Assembly (NCBI RefSeq): GCF_042658685.1
Contig: NZ_JBHSQY010000002.1
Source of the DNA: Macrococcoides bohemicum
GTDB lineage: Bacteria > Bacillota > Bacilli > Staphylococcales > Staphylococcaceae
DNA: 64,000 bases
Reading direction: 5' to 3' (one strand)
Part shown: positions 7,594 through 15,795 of the stretch, piece by piece
Position numbering within the stretch: the stretch's first letter is position 1
Layout of the letters: each line of letters begins with the position of its first letter
Position numbers and translations under genes: made by a program
Notes under the pieces: generated by a model
The model's database searches: none
What the model was told of the DNA's origin: nothing
The model's input: only the letters and a program-made list of their open reading frames with translations

Positions 7594-8653
7594 TTATAAT
7601 GGGATTAAACATTACAGTATTTTGTCCTTGATGCTTTGCAGCATGTAACATTTCATCTGCTTCTTTAAAAATTTTACGGTGTGTCTTAACTTCTTCATTT
7701 GTGATATAACCAATTCCTATAGTGACTGATAAGTTAATTACTTCCTTGTTCGGTAGATGAAATGTTGCATTCATTACTCCAAGTCGAATACTTTCAGCTA
7801 TTTTTACAGTATCATCAAGGGAGTGATTGGTAAAGATGACGCTAAATTCTTCCCCGGCATTTCTGAATGTTTTAGAATCAGTCGGAACATAGTTTTTTAT
7901 CACCTGTGCCATTTGCTCTAATACAGCATCGCCTGCATCATGTCCAAAACGATCATTGACTTCTTTAAAATCATCGATATCTATAAGTAATAAAGATAAC
8001 GATTGTTTCAAATCTGAAGCATTCTTACTCACAACATTAAGGTATCGATCAAACTCCCGAACATTTCCTAATCCTGTTAGATGATCAATTTCATCTTCTT
8101 TCTCATAGCGCTGAATCACTTTGTATATGCGCCATATATCTACGAACATCATACTTGACGTTAAAGATAAAATAAAACTGGAAATAGCGAGCAGAATTAT
8201 TTCTAAACCATTAAAGGTATTATTATAAAAATTGTATATACCCGTGATAAGAATACTCATCACTGTTAACCACTGAATTGCATTAAAGTCACTTTGTTTA
8301 ATAAAAGGGCCAATCATACTGGCGAGTGATGCAATAATCAATAGATCGAATGTTTCGACTGGTGGTTCATTAAAAATATAAATTTCTGCAAGCACTAATA
8401 TAATGGCACTAAATATTGTATAGAAAAAATTAGTATATCGGCCAAGAAATAAAAGTGGAATAAAAGCCAAATGGAACGAGAACGAATGATACGTAATCGG
8501 ATATGTCATTAGTAAAAATGAAATGAGTGTCATCAGTAACGTGATATAATTTTTTGAGAATACGATTTCTTTCTCTTCAAAAAATTGAAGTCTATGAAAT
8601 AGATAGATACCACTCACAGTGACAGCAGCATTAAAAATAATAGCTTCAATCAT
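7589..8653 (-). CDS. gdpS: Membrane GGDEF-domain protein GdpS
   Basis: 354 residues. The N-terminal half (to about residue 175) has six hydrophobic segments, as in the 5TM/LYT-type sensors, and the C-terminal half is a GGDEF domain beginning at DHLTGLGNVREFDRYL. The active-site motif reads AGEEF instead of GG(D/E)EF, within FRNAGEEFSVIF near residue 265; LLLIDIDDFKEVNDRFGHDAGD carries the usual metal and nucleotide residues (split here only by family description). Length, topology and its place next to tagO match staphylococcal GdpS, reported to influence gene expression without measurable c-di-GMP synthesis. It lies 11 bases behind the YitT gene and is likely co-transcribed with it. Confidence 0.85.
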   Translation of the reverse strand: MIEAIIFNAAVTVSGIYLFHRLQFFEEKEIVFSKNYITLLMTLISFLLMTYPITYHSFSFHLAFIPLLFLGRYTNFFYTIFSAIILVLAEIYIFNEPPVETFDLLIIASLASMIGPFIKQSDFNAIQWLTVMSILITGIYNFYNNTFNGLEIILLAISSFILSLTSSMMFVDIWRIYKVIQRYEKEDEIDHLTGLGNVREFDRYLNVVSKNASDLKQSLSLLLIDIDDFKEVNDRFGHDAGDAVLEQMAQVIKNYVPTDSKTFRNAGEEFSVIFTNHSLDDTVKIAESIRLGVMNATFHLPNKEVINLSVTIGIGYITNEEVKTHRKIFKEADEMLHAAKHQGQNTVMFNPIIK

Positions 8654-8664
8654 AAAATCCCTCC

Positions 8665-9519
8665 TTACTTACTGCGATAAATTTTTGCCTTAGAAAAACC
8701 TCTGCCAATTATTTCGGACGTATTGATGAAAATGACAAATGAATCTGGTTCTTCACGAGTAATGATCTGTTTGAAATAGATTGCTTCTTTTTGTTCCATT
8801 ACAGAGAATAATAAACTTTTTCCTTCACGATTATATCCACCAAATGCATTAACGCTTGTAACGCCGCGCTCAACATGTTCGTGTATGAGATTAATGATCT
8901 TCTGTTCTTTAGTTGTAATGATAAACACGAGTTTATTATCACCAGCGTGTAACTGTACGATATCGATAACTTTACTTGTAACATATATTGAAATTAGTGC
9001 ATATAAAGCAAGCTCAAAATTAAATACAAATGCACTTAGGATAACAACAAAGGCATCAACGATTAATTGACAAAAACCGCTTGATAAACCTGTATATTTT
9101 TTTACGATTTGAGCAAGTGTAGCTGTTCCACCAGTGGAACCATTACCACGATAAACGAGCCCTAAACCAATACCTAGCACGATGCCGCCATAAAGTGATG
9201 CTAATAATGCATCTGTTGTTCCTTTTTCAACAAGACTAGCGGTTAAAAATATTGTGAGTGGCACAACAAATGTTGCGATAACAGTCTTTAAACTGAATGA
9301 TTTTCCTAATGTAAACCAACCGATAATGAATATAGGGATATTAAATATAAATTGAATCATCGCAGGATCTGATCCTATCATTTTATTTAAAATGGTACTC
9401 AGACCTGAAATACCACCAGCTGCAATCTGACCAGGTAGTAAAAATAAATTATAACTAATACCAACGATGATTGAACCTATTACTGTATATAAAATATCAA
9501 TAAGCACTGTTTTATTCAT
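8665..9519 (-). CDS. YitT family membrane protein (DUF161/DUF2179)
   Basis: 284 residues. About five or six membrane segments fill residues 7-190, with the typical Gly-rich GQIAAGGISGLSTILNKM and GNGSTGGTATLAQIVKKYTG. They are followed by a soluble DUF2179 domain (VFIITTKEQKIINLIHEHV ... GVTSVNAFGGY). The family occurs widely in Firmicutes and is regarded as a transporter or permease of unknown substrate. The ATG at 9519 was chosen because AAGGAG lies eight bases upstream; the open frame extends to a TTG at 9540 that has no such site. It is the first gene of the minus-strand run yitT-gdpS-exporter. Confidence 0.82.
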   Translation of the reverse strand: MNKTVLIDILYTVIGSIIVGISYNLFLLPGQIAAGGISGLSTILNKMIGSDPAMIQFIFNIPIFIIGWFTLGKSFSLKTVIATFVVPLTIFLTASLVEKGTTDALLASLYGGIVLGIGLGLVYRGNGSTGGTATLAQIVKKYTGLSSGFCQLIVDAFVVILSAFVFNFELALYALISIYVTSKVIDIVQLHAGDNKLVFIITTKEQKIINLIHEHVERGVTSVNAFGGYNREGKSLLFSVMEQKEAIYFKQIITREEPDSFVIFINTSEIIGRGFSKAKIYRSK

Positions 9520-9547
9520 ATCTTTACTCCTTTTTGTCAAAAAAATA

Positions 9548-9573
9548 GTAAAGCAGTGTGATCATTGCTTTAC
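9548..9573 (-). terminator. Terminator upstream of the YitT gene
   Basis: Perfect 8-base arms GTAAAGCA / TGCTTTAC with a 10-base loop, followed on the minus strand by TATTTTTTT. It would end transcripts of the decayed gene at 9625-10040 just before the YitT ribosome binding site. Confidence 0.7.
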
Positions 9574-9624
9574 ACATTTTTGAAGATTAATCCCGAGATT
9601 ATCTTTCACCTGCTATTTGACATC

Positions 9625-10040
9625 TTATTTAGAAGCTTCATTAGGGATGAAATACCATAGACCATCTGAATCAATTTTATTTTCGCCGTTTAATTGCAAC
9701 TTCTTAATTGTACCGATTGCAGAGGGATAATGTCTTCTTAATTTATTGATGTCCTGAAAGGCTATATTTGTTGTAATACTAGCAGAAATCGTCTTTAATA
9801 TTTGATTGGATTTGGGTACGACTTCATGCTAAGTAATTTATCAGTAACCGCAAATTTGAAGGTATGTGGACTTGTTACATCTACCCCTACGATATTATCG
9901 ATGATAAATACAAAATCATCCATATCGACAGTTGCATAATAATCAACTGAAAAAATATATATAAAAAGTAATGGAAATATAAATATACAAACCATAAATA
10001 GTGAGGCAAGTTTAAAACATAGTTTTCTTTGAATTCTAAC
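9625..10040 (-). pseudogene. Frameshifted remnant of a small membrane-anchored protein gene
   Basis: Two open segments on the minus strand join only if the frame changes. The first runs from about 10040 to 9795 and encodes a basic stretch, a hydrophobic segment (VCIFIFPLLFIYIFSVDYY) and DDFVFIIDNIVGVDV..TFKFAVTDKLL. The second runs to a stop at 9625 and reads KSNQILKTISASITTNIAF through DGLWYFIPNEASK. The switch must fall between about 9797 and 9830, which fits loss of one base. No start codon with a ribosome binding site is found at the 5' end (the only ATG, at 9995, lacks one). Family not recognised. Together with flanking DNA this fills the gene-free stretch 9520-10244. Confidence 0.6.
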
Positions 10041-10244
10041 TCATGCGCGAGAACGCATAATAAAACGCCTTCATTAAATGAAGATATTTTCTTTTAACCG
10101 TATTATTATGTAACAAATTTAAGCATTCGTCAAACAAATGTTCAACTTAAAAATATATTGTTTCATATTTATTACATATAATTTGATAGGCGACATGCGT
10201 ATAATGTGCTATAGTAAAAAAGAATGAAGAGCTTGAGGTGGCTT

Positions 10245-11288
10245 ATGTTTACATTAAAATTAATAATGATAACAATTACAATTTCGTTTATTCTGACACC
10301 GGTTATTATCAAATTTTCACATGTTGTTGGTGCACTAGATAAGCCTAATTTTCGTAAAGTACATACAAAGCCAATTTCAGTATTGGGTGGCGTAGTCATT
10401 CTAATTTCTTTTCTTATTGGAATCTGGATAGGACATCCTGTTGAACCTGAAATTAAACCAATTATTATTGGTGCAGTATTGATTAATATCCTTGGCATCA
10501 TTGATGATTTGTTTGATTTATCAGCGATTGTTAAATTAATTGGTCAAATAGGTGTTGCGCTAATCGTTGTTTTGCATGGAATTACGCTCGATCTCATAAC
10601 ATTACCTTTTGGTGTCGTTATAGAATTCGGATATTTAAGTATACCGATGACGATTCTCTGGATTGTAGCTGTTACAAATGCAATCAATTTAGTCGATGGA
10701 TTAGACGGTCTTGCTGCGGGCGTGTCGATGATTGCTTTAGGAACGATAGGTTTTATTGCGATACTACAACAAAATATTTTTATTATGATGATATGCAGTG
10801 TATTAATAGGTTCATTAATAGGATTTTTAAGATATAATTTTTATCCAGCAAAGATTTTTCTGGGGGACAACGGCGCGTTAATGCTAGGATTCATAATAGG
10901 TGTATTAAGTTTACTTGGGTTTAAGAACATCACTTTAATCTCGCTGTTCTTTCCGATTATTATATTAGCGGTTCCATTTATTGATATGAGTTTTGCTATG
11001 ATAAGAAGATATCGTCAAGGTAAACCCATTATGCAGGCAGATAAATCTCATTTACATCATAAATTGCTCGGCTTAGGCTATACACATGCTCAAACGGTCA
11101 TTTTAATTTATTCAATTGCCATATTGTTTAGTATAGCATCAATAATTCTCTATCTTTCTACCCGAATTGGAGCAATTTTAATTGTTACACTTATTATTAT
11201 AACGATTGAATTAATCGTAGAACTTACCGGTTTAATCGATGATGATCATAAACCGATGGTAAAGACAATTCGTCGATTACTAAAATGA
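10245..11288 (+). CDS. tagO: Undecaprenyl-phosphate GlcNAc-1-phosphate transferase TagO (TarO)
   Basis: 347 residues with about ten or eleven membrane spans, of the WecA/TagO/MraY family. It transfers GlcNAc-1-phosphate from UDP-GlcNAc to undecaprenyl phosphate, the first step of wall teichoic acid synthesis. Motifs: DKPNFRKVHTKPISVLGG near 28, NAINLVDGLDGLAAGVS near 148 (catalytic Asp residues), FLGDNGALMLGF near 207, and the cytoplasmic QADKSHLHHKLLGLGYTHAQ near 265. It closely resembles staphylococcal TagO from memory. The start at 10245 follows GAGGTGG at 10235-10241; an in-frame ATG at 10224 would add seven residues but lacks a good site. Confidence 0.95.
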   Translation: MFTLKLIMITITISFILTPVIIKFSHVVGALDKPNFRKVHTKPISVLGGVVILISFLIGIWIGHPVEPEIKPIIIGAVLINILGIIDDLFDLSAIVKLIGQIGVALIVVLHGITLDLITLPFGVVIEFGYLSIPMTILWIVAVTNAINLVDGLDGLAAGVSMIALGTIGFIAILQQNIFIMMICSVLIGSLIGFLRYNFYPAKIFLGDNGALMLGFIIGVLSLLGFKNITLISLFFPIIILAVPFIDMSFAMIRRYRQGKPIMQADKSHLHHKLLGLGYTHAQTVILIYSIAILFSIASIILYLSTRIGAILIVTLIIITIELIVELTGLIDDDHKPMVKTIRRLLK

Positions 11289-11320
11289 TAAGTAATAATT
11301 AGTAAATCAAAAAAATTATA

Positions 11321-11362
11321 CAAAGAAAAGAGGGACAAATTTTATTGTTCCTCTTTTCTTTG
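11321..11362. terminator. Bidirectional terminator between tagO and the IMPACT-family gene
   Basis: 18-base arms (CAAAGAAAAGAGGGACAA against its near-perfect complement) between two convergent genes. The T-rich side tracts suit both directions. Confidence 0.85.
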
Positions 11363-11367
11363 TTGAT

Positions 11368-11997
11368 TTATAGATCAAATGGGAGCATGATTTCTTCTTC
11401 AATAGAGAAATTTGCTGAACCTTGTGTTGTTTCAATAATAAACTGCTCAAACTGTTCTTTATCCTCAGCAGTGATCTGCACAACATAAGTAACTTTATCG
11501 GTATAGTTCGTATCGAGAATAACATATGGCTCGCTTGCTATTTGATGCTCAAATTTACCGGTATTCTCATAACTCAGAATAACGTGATACTTTAAACCGT
11601 TCTTTATAATCACTTTTCCGGCAACTTTTATGCCTTCAACAACACCACCTTGATAAGCACGAATAAGCCCGCCTGTACCTAATTTAACACCTCCAAAATA
11701 ACGGGTGACTATAGCTAGTGTGTTATGTACATCATTTTTCTTTAATGCCTCAAGCATCGGAACGCCTGCTGTTCCACTCGGTTCACCATCATCATTTGCC
11801 TTCTGGATCTGGTGCTGATCGCCAATCGTATAAGCTGAACAATTGTGATTAGCGTCTTTATGTTTTTTCTTGATTTCTGCAATTTTTTCTTTCGCTTCAT
11901 CTTCATTTTCAATCTTGTAAAGATAGGTGATAAAACGTGATTTATTAATAATCTCTTCATTTACGATATCTTTTTTAATCGTGATATAATTTTGCAT
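11368..11997 (-). CDS. YigZ/IMPACT family protein
   Basis: 209 residues. The IMPACT N-terminal domain shows NKSRFITYLYKIENEDEA near 16, HNCSAYTIGD near 49, DDGEPSGTAGVPML near 68 and VTRYFGGVKLGTGGLIRAYQ near 94. The C-terminal part is the DUF1949-type ferredoxin-like domain. The family includes E. coli YigZ and eukaryotic IMPACT, which modulates Gcn2; the bacterial role is unclear. The start at 11997 was preferred to an ATG 12 bases upstream, because GAGGGAT following that ATG is placed as ribosome binding site for 11997. Single gene. Confidence 0.87.
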   Translation of the reverse strand: MQNYITIKKDIVNEEIINKSRFITYLYKIENEDEAKEKIAEIKKKHKDANHNCSAYTIGDQHQIQKANDDGEPSGTAGVPMLEALKKNDVHNTLAIVTRYFGGVKLGTGGLIRAYQGGVVEGIKVAGKVIIKNGLKYHVILSYENTGKFEHQIASEPYVILDTNYTDKVTYVVQITAEDKEQFEQFIIETTQGSANFSIEEEIMLPFDL

Positions 11998-12139
11998 ATT
12001 ATCCCTCATAACTGTTGAATTATTTGTAGTATCATTTTAACAGAGTCATCAAAATATTATTATACTATTTGTATTACTTTATTTTTAGTAATAAACGGTA
12101 TAAAATATATATTGGGATGTATTGGGACGGAGGTATTTT

Positions 12140-12994
12140 ATGAAAACAGCTATTATTACAGATTCAACTGCATATATTCCTAAATCTATCCTAAAGTCAG
12201 AGGATATTCGTATCATTTCACTGAATGTTATCTTTAAGGATGAAATATATTTAGAAGAAAAGTATGATGCGCAAACTTTCTATGAAAGAATGCGTACTGA
12301 AAAAGAATTGCCAACGACAAGTCAACCGACAACAGGTGCGTATGTCGCTCTTTTAGAGGAATTGAAAGCAGAAGGTTTTACTGATTGTATTGCAATACAT
12401 CTATCTAGTGGTATAAGTGGTACTTATCAAAATGCCATAACAGCTGGATCGATGGTTGATGGTATTAATCTTCATGCGTTTGATTCAGAAATTGCAGCGA
12501 TGGCAATGGGCTTTTATGTTCTACGTGCATCAGAACTTAAAGATAAACTTAGTCCTGAAGCGATTATTGCTGAATTAGAAGTAATGAAGCAACATACAAA
12601 TGCATATTTTATTGTTGATGATTTAAAAAATCTGCATAAAGGTGGGCGACTTACAGGTGCTCAGGCATTAATAGGCAGTATGCTACAAGTTAAGCCGATA
12701 CTTCATTTTGAAGATACTAAAATTGTACCATTTGATAAAGTGCGTACAAAAAAGAAAGCACTTAAGCAGATTAAAGATTTGTTTGCACAGGAAATTAAAG
12801 ATTACGAACATGTAACGGCTGTATTAATTCACGCCAATGCTGAAGAAGAAGCAGATGCAATAATCGCCGATTTAAAAGCAGAATTTCCACATGTAGATTT
12901 TATTAAAAGTTATTTTGGCCCTGTTATAGGTACGCATCTTGGTGAAAAGTCGATCGGTCTCGGATTTACGAATCATAAGTTTAATATTTTATAA
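12140..12994 (+). CDS. fakB1: DegV family fatty-acid-binding protein (FakB type)
   Basis: 284 residues, full-length DegV fold. N-terminal TAIITDSTAYIPKSI, LPTTSQPTTGAYVALLEEL near residue 58, LSSGISGTYQNA near 92 and FIVDDLKNLHKGGRLTGAQA near 158 are the family signatures; the TSQP and SSGISG loops bind the fatty-acid carboxylate. FakB proteins present exogenous fatty acids to the FakA kinase for acyl-phosphate formation. The symbol rests on position between tagO and comFA, which matches staphylococcal fakB1 as I recall it, and on overall similarity. GGAGG at 12129-12133 sets the start. A strong terminator follows. Confidence 0.8.
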   Translation: MKTAIITDSTAYIPKSILKSEDIRIISLNVIFKDEIYLEEKYDAQTFYERMRTEKELPTTSQPTTGAYVALLEELKAEGFTDCIAIHLSSGISGTYQNAITAGSMVDGINLHAFDSEIAAMAMGFYVLRASELKDKLSPEAIIAELEVMKQHTNAYFIVDDLKNLHKGGRLTGAQALIGSMLQVKPILHFEDTKIVPFDKVRTKKKALKQIKDLFAQEIKDYEHVTAVLIHANAEEEADAIIADLKAEFPHVDFIKSYFGPVIGTHLGEKSIGLGFTNHKFNIL

Positions 12995-13022
12995 CATTAT
13001 CGTCTTATATTTTATATTACCG

Positions 13023-13050
13023 GCACACATTTATTTGTGTGCTTTTTTTT
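13023..13050 (+). terminator. Terminator directly abutting comFA
   Basis: Stem GCACACA / TGTGTGC (loop TTTATT region) followed by eight T at 13043-13050. The T-tract ends three bases before the GGAGGA of comFA, so no separate promoter fits between terminator and gene. Confidence 0.8.
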
Positions 13051-13062
13051 ATGGAGGAAATA

Positions 13063-14292
13063 ATGAGGATATTTGTTTCAGAACAGAAGTCAGAGATTCC
13101 GGCAATTGAAATAGAAAGAAATATAAAGTGTAATTTTTGTTTGAATGAAAATAAAAAATTATTCCATCATTATTTTCATCAAGGTTTTAAAGAATATATA
13201 TATTACTGTAGAAACTGTATCTCACAAAATATAAATTCCAAGTTATTTATTCATCATTACGAACTACCACAAAATATTGAACAAATAAAGATTGATTTAC
13301 CGTTTAAGCTCACTGAACAGCAGCGAAATGCTTCTCAATTTATTAAAGAACAAATAACACTTCAGAAATCTTGTTTGTTATATGCAGTAACCGGTGCTGG
13401 TAAAACTGAGATGATACTTGAAGGTATAGTGAAAGTTAGAGGGGAAGGAGGAAATGTTGCTGTTGTTTCTCCGCGTACAGATGTTGTAAAAGAATTATCA
13501 TTGCGACTTAACATGTATTTAAAGACGGAGAATATCAGTACGCTTTATGCGGGACATTCTGAAATGACACAGCCATACCTTATTATCAGCACGATTCATC
13601 AGTTAATGTATTTTACATCACACTTCGATTTGATTATTGTTGATGAAATTGATGCATTTCCAGCACAACATGATCCTAGATTGATGAAATTATTAGAAAG
13701 AGCATTAACGCCAAAGGGTATATTTGTGTATTTATCAGCGACACCTCCAAAAAATATTATTCGCGCTTGTAAAGGAAATATTGTGTATTTACCGTTGAGA
13801 CATCACAAAAGACCATTACCTATACCCCAGTTTAAATATTTAAGTCATGGTTCAGTACGCAAAAAATTAGATTACATGTTAAGAAATGTGGAAACAGATG
13901 AAATCATCTTAATCTTCTTCCATGATATACGATTAATGGAACAGACTTTTCGTTCTTTAAATAAAAATATACAAACAAAGACTGTATGTGTATATTCAGG
14001 TGATGATGAACGTCACGAGAAAATTGAAGCAATTAGAAATGCAAGCTATCAATTTGTTTTTACGACGACGATACTGGAACGAGGGTTTACGATGCATGGA
14101 TTAAGTGTCTGGGTTATGAATAGTCATCTATTTCGAAGTGACAGTTTAATTCAAATTGCAGGTAGGGTAGATAGAAAAGGTGATGAACGTAATGGAGAAG
14201 TCATCTTCTTTCATGATGGCATTAGTTTATCGATGATAGCAGCAGTTAGAGATATAAGACAAATGAATAAGAGGGGTGCTCATGTATCATAA
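13063..14292 (+). CDS. comFA: Competence DNA-uptake ATPase/translocase ComFA
   Basis: 409 residues. An N-terminal four-Cys zinc site (CNFC near residue 22 and YCRNC near 48) precedes a superfamily-2 helicase core. Walker A is AVTGAGKTEM near 106, Walker B is DLIIVDEIDAFPAQHD near 188 (DEID in place of DEAD), then YLSATPP and the late QIAGRVDRKGD motif near 363. In competent bacteria ComFA drives single-stranded DNA across the membrane through ComEC. GGAGGA at 13053 sets the start at 13063, and comFC overlaps its 3' end by 11 bases. The gene looks intact, so the uptake machinery may be functional. Confidence 0.93.
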   Translation: MRIFVSEQKSEIPAIEIERNIKCNFCLNENKKLFHHYFHQGFKEYIYYCRNCISQNINSKLFIHHYELPQNIEQIKIDLPFKLTEQQRNASQFIKEQITLQKSCLLYAVTGAGKTEMILEGIVKVRGEGGNVAVVSPRTDVVKELSLRLNMYLKTENISTLYAGHSEMTQPYLIISTIHQLMYFTSHFDLIIVDEIDAFPAQHDPRLMKLLERALTPKGIFVYLSATPPKNIIRACKGNIVYLPLRHHKRPLPIPQFKYLSHGSVRKKLDYMLRNVETDEIILIFFHDIRLMEQTFRSLNKNIQTKTVCVYSGDDERHEKIEAIRNASYQFVFTTTILERGFTMHGLSVWVMNSHLFRSDSLIQIAGRVDRKGDERNGEVIFFHDGISLSMIAAVRDIRQMNKRGAHVS

Positions 14293-14968
14293 TCAATGTA
14301 TTATTTGTCATGAAATAATAACCAATCCGTTGACGATTGACAATCTATTTTCGGAGCTTAATGTTGTCTGTCAAAGCTGTATGGAAAAAATGTTAATGAT
14401 AAAGGAATGTAAACGTTGTCCAATATGCAAGAAAAAGCTTGAAGAAGGAGAAGATAACTGTCTGGACTGTATGTTTATTGAGAAGCATTTTGGATTTGTA
14501 AATGAAGTCGACTATGTGTGTGATTATAATGAAATAGTAGCGAATCTTATACATCAGTATAAATCGAACGGAGATATTCTTCTTGCACAAGCATTTGCAC
14601 AGTGTATAAATACCAAATTTAATCGAAGATATTTCAGACAGTTTGATTATATTATCCCACTACCTATATCAGAAGAACGTCTAAAGGTGAGAGGATTCAA
14701 TCATATAACAGAAATTATGAAATATGTTAAAGTACCATATCATCAGATTATTGAGACAGAATTTCGTGAGAAACAAATGAATCTTAGTAAAACTGAACGA
14801 ATGCTTCAAGAAAATCCTTTTCGATTAAATTATCCTATTAAAGATAATTCACGAATCTTATTAGTTGATGATATTTATACCACAGGTTTGACAATCAGCC
14901 ATGCACATAGTGTATTTTTACCCTATAAATATTATGAAATCAAAGTGCTAGCGTTTGCAAGAGCCTGA
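14282..14968 (+). CDS. comFC: Competence protein ComFC (phosphoribosyltransferase-like)
   Basis: 228 residues. The N-terminus has Cys pairs of a zinc finger (CIICHE, CQSC, CKRCPICKKKL, CLDC). The C-terminal half is a type-I phosphoribosyltransferase fold with the PRPP-binding motif RILLVDDIYTTGLTISHA near residue 193 and IPLPISEERLKVRGFNH near 123. Both match ComFC/ComF/GntX proteins needed for transformation. It overlaps comFA by 11 bases and uses GAGGGGTG at 14271-14278 as its ribosome binding site, so it is translationally coupled to comFA. Confidence 0.93.
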   Translation: MYHNQCIICHEIITNPLTIDNLFSELNVVCQSCMEKMLMIKECKRCPICKKKLEEGEDNCLDCMFIEKHFGFVNEVDYVCDYNEIVANLIHQYKSNGDILLAQAFAQCINTKFNRRYFRQFDYIIPLPISEERLKVRGFNHITEIMKYVKVPYHQIIETEFREKQMNLSKTERMLQENPFRLNYPIKDNSRILLVDDIYTTGLTISHAHSVFLPYKYYEIKVLAFARA

Positions 14969-15029
14969 ATATTTGGTAAAATATAAGTAGGAAGAAACAA
15001 CAAGAATAGTTTCAAAGGAGCGATTCATT

Positions 15030-15593
15030 ATGATTAGATATGAAATCCATGGAGATAATATCTCAGTAACAGACGCGATCAGAAATTACATCGAAGAGAA
15101 ATTAAGCAAACTTGAAAGATACTTTACAAACGTGCCGGATGCGAATGCACACGTAAAGATTAAAACTTATCAAGATGGTAAATCTAAAGTTGAGGTAACA
15201 ATTCCTCTTAAAAATGTTACATTACGTGCCGAAGAGCGTCACGATGATTTATATGCAGCTGTTGACCTAATCGTTGAAAAATTAGAACGTCAAGTACGCA
15301 AACACAAAACAAAAGTAAATCGTAAATTCCGTGAAAAAGGTGTTGAAAAAGAAGTTTTCCCAAGTTTACCGGAAGTTGAAGAAGTAACTGCTGAAAAAGA
15401 GGATGAAATTGAAATCATCCGTTCTAAACATTTTAACTTAAAACCGATGGATGCTGAAGAAGCGGTTTTACAAATGAATCTTTTAGGACATGATTTCTAC
15501 ATCTTTAATGATGCCGAAACAAACGATACAAATATCGTCTACAAACGCAGAGATGGTAAATATGGCCTTATCGAAACAACAGTTAACCAATAA
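15030..15593 (+). CDS. hpf: Long-form ribosome hibernation promoting factor (HPF)
   Basis: 187 residues, the long HPF type. Residues 1-100 form the ribosome-binding S30AE domain (IRYEIHGDNISVTDAIRNYI, LRAEERHDDLYAAVDLIVEK). A charged linker follows, then a C-terminal dimerisation domain from about residue 127 (IIRSKHFNLKPMDAEEAVLQ, NLLGHDFYIFNDAETNDTNI, VYKRRDGKYGLIE). It joins two 70S ribosomes into inactive 100S dimers in stationary phase. AAAGGAG at 15014-15020 is the ribosome binding site. It is monocistronic with a strong terminator and sits directly upstream of secA, the usual Staphylococcaceae order. Confidence 0.96.
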   Translation: MIRYEIHGDNISVTDAIRNYIEEKLSKLERYFTNVPDANAHVKIKTYQDGKSKVEVTIPLKNVTLRAEERHDDLYAAVDLIVEKLERQVRKHKTKVNRKFREKGVEKEVFPSLPEVEEVTAEKEDEIEIIRSKHFNLKPMDAEEAVLQMNLLGHDFYIFNDAETNDTNIVYKRRDGKYGLIETTVNQ

Positions 15594-15614
15594 TTAAATT
15601 AAAGCATTATATCA

Positions 15615-15645
15615 AACTGAAGCGATTTTTCGCTTCAGTTTTTTT
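15615..15645 (+). terminator. Terminator of hpf
   Basis: Perfect 10-base stem AACTGAAGCG / CGCTTCAGTT, short loop, then a T-tract at 15639-15645. Confidence 0.9.
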
Positions 15646-15795
15646 CTCACTATAACTATATATCATTTATTTATATTTAATTTTTATGGATTATATTAAC
15701 AGAAAAAAATATACGAAACATTTTTATAAAATCATGATAAGTGCTATTATTATTAGTTGAAGACGTATGTATACGTATTAAAAGGAGAGAACACA

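Noticed and set aside
9795..9995. 66-codon open frame as an intact small membrane protein
   Set aside because: It has no ribosome binding site, and coding-like sequence continues both before its ATG and after its stop in another frame, so a decayed gene is more likely.
10068..10082. CTTCAT..ATGAAG hairpin as a terminator
   Set aside because: The stem has only six AT-rich pairs and no gene ends next to it.
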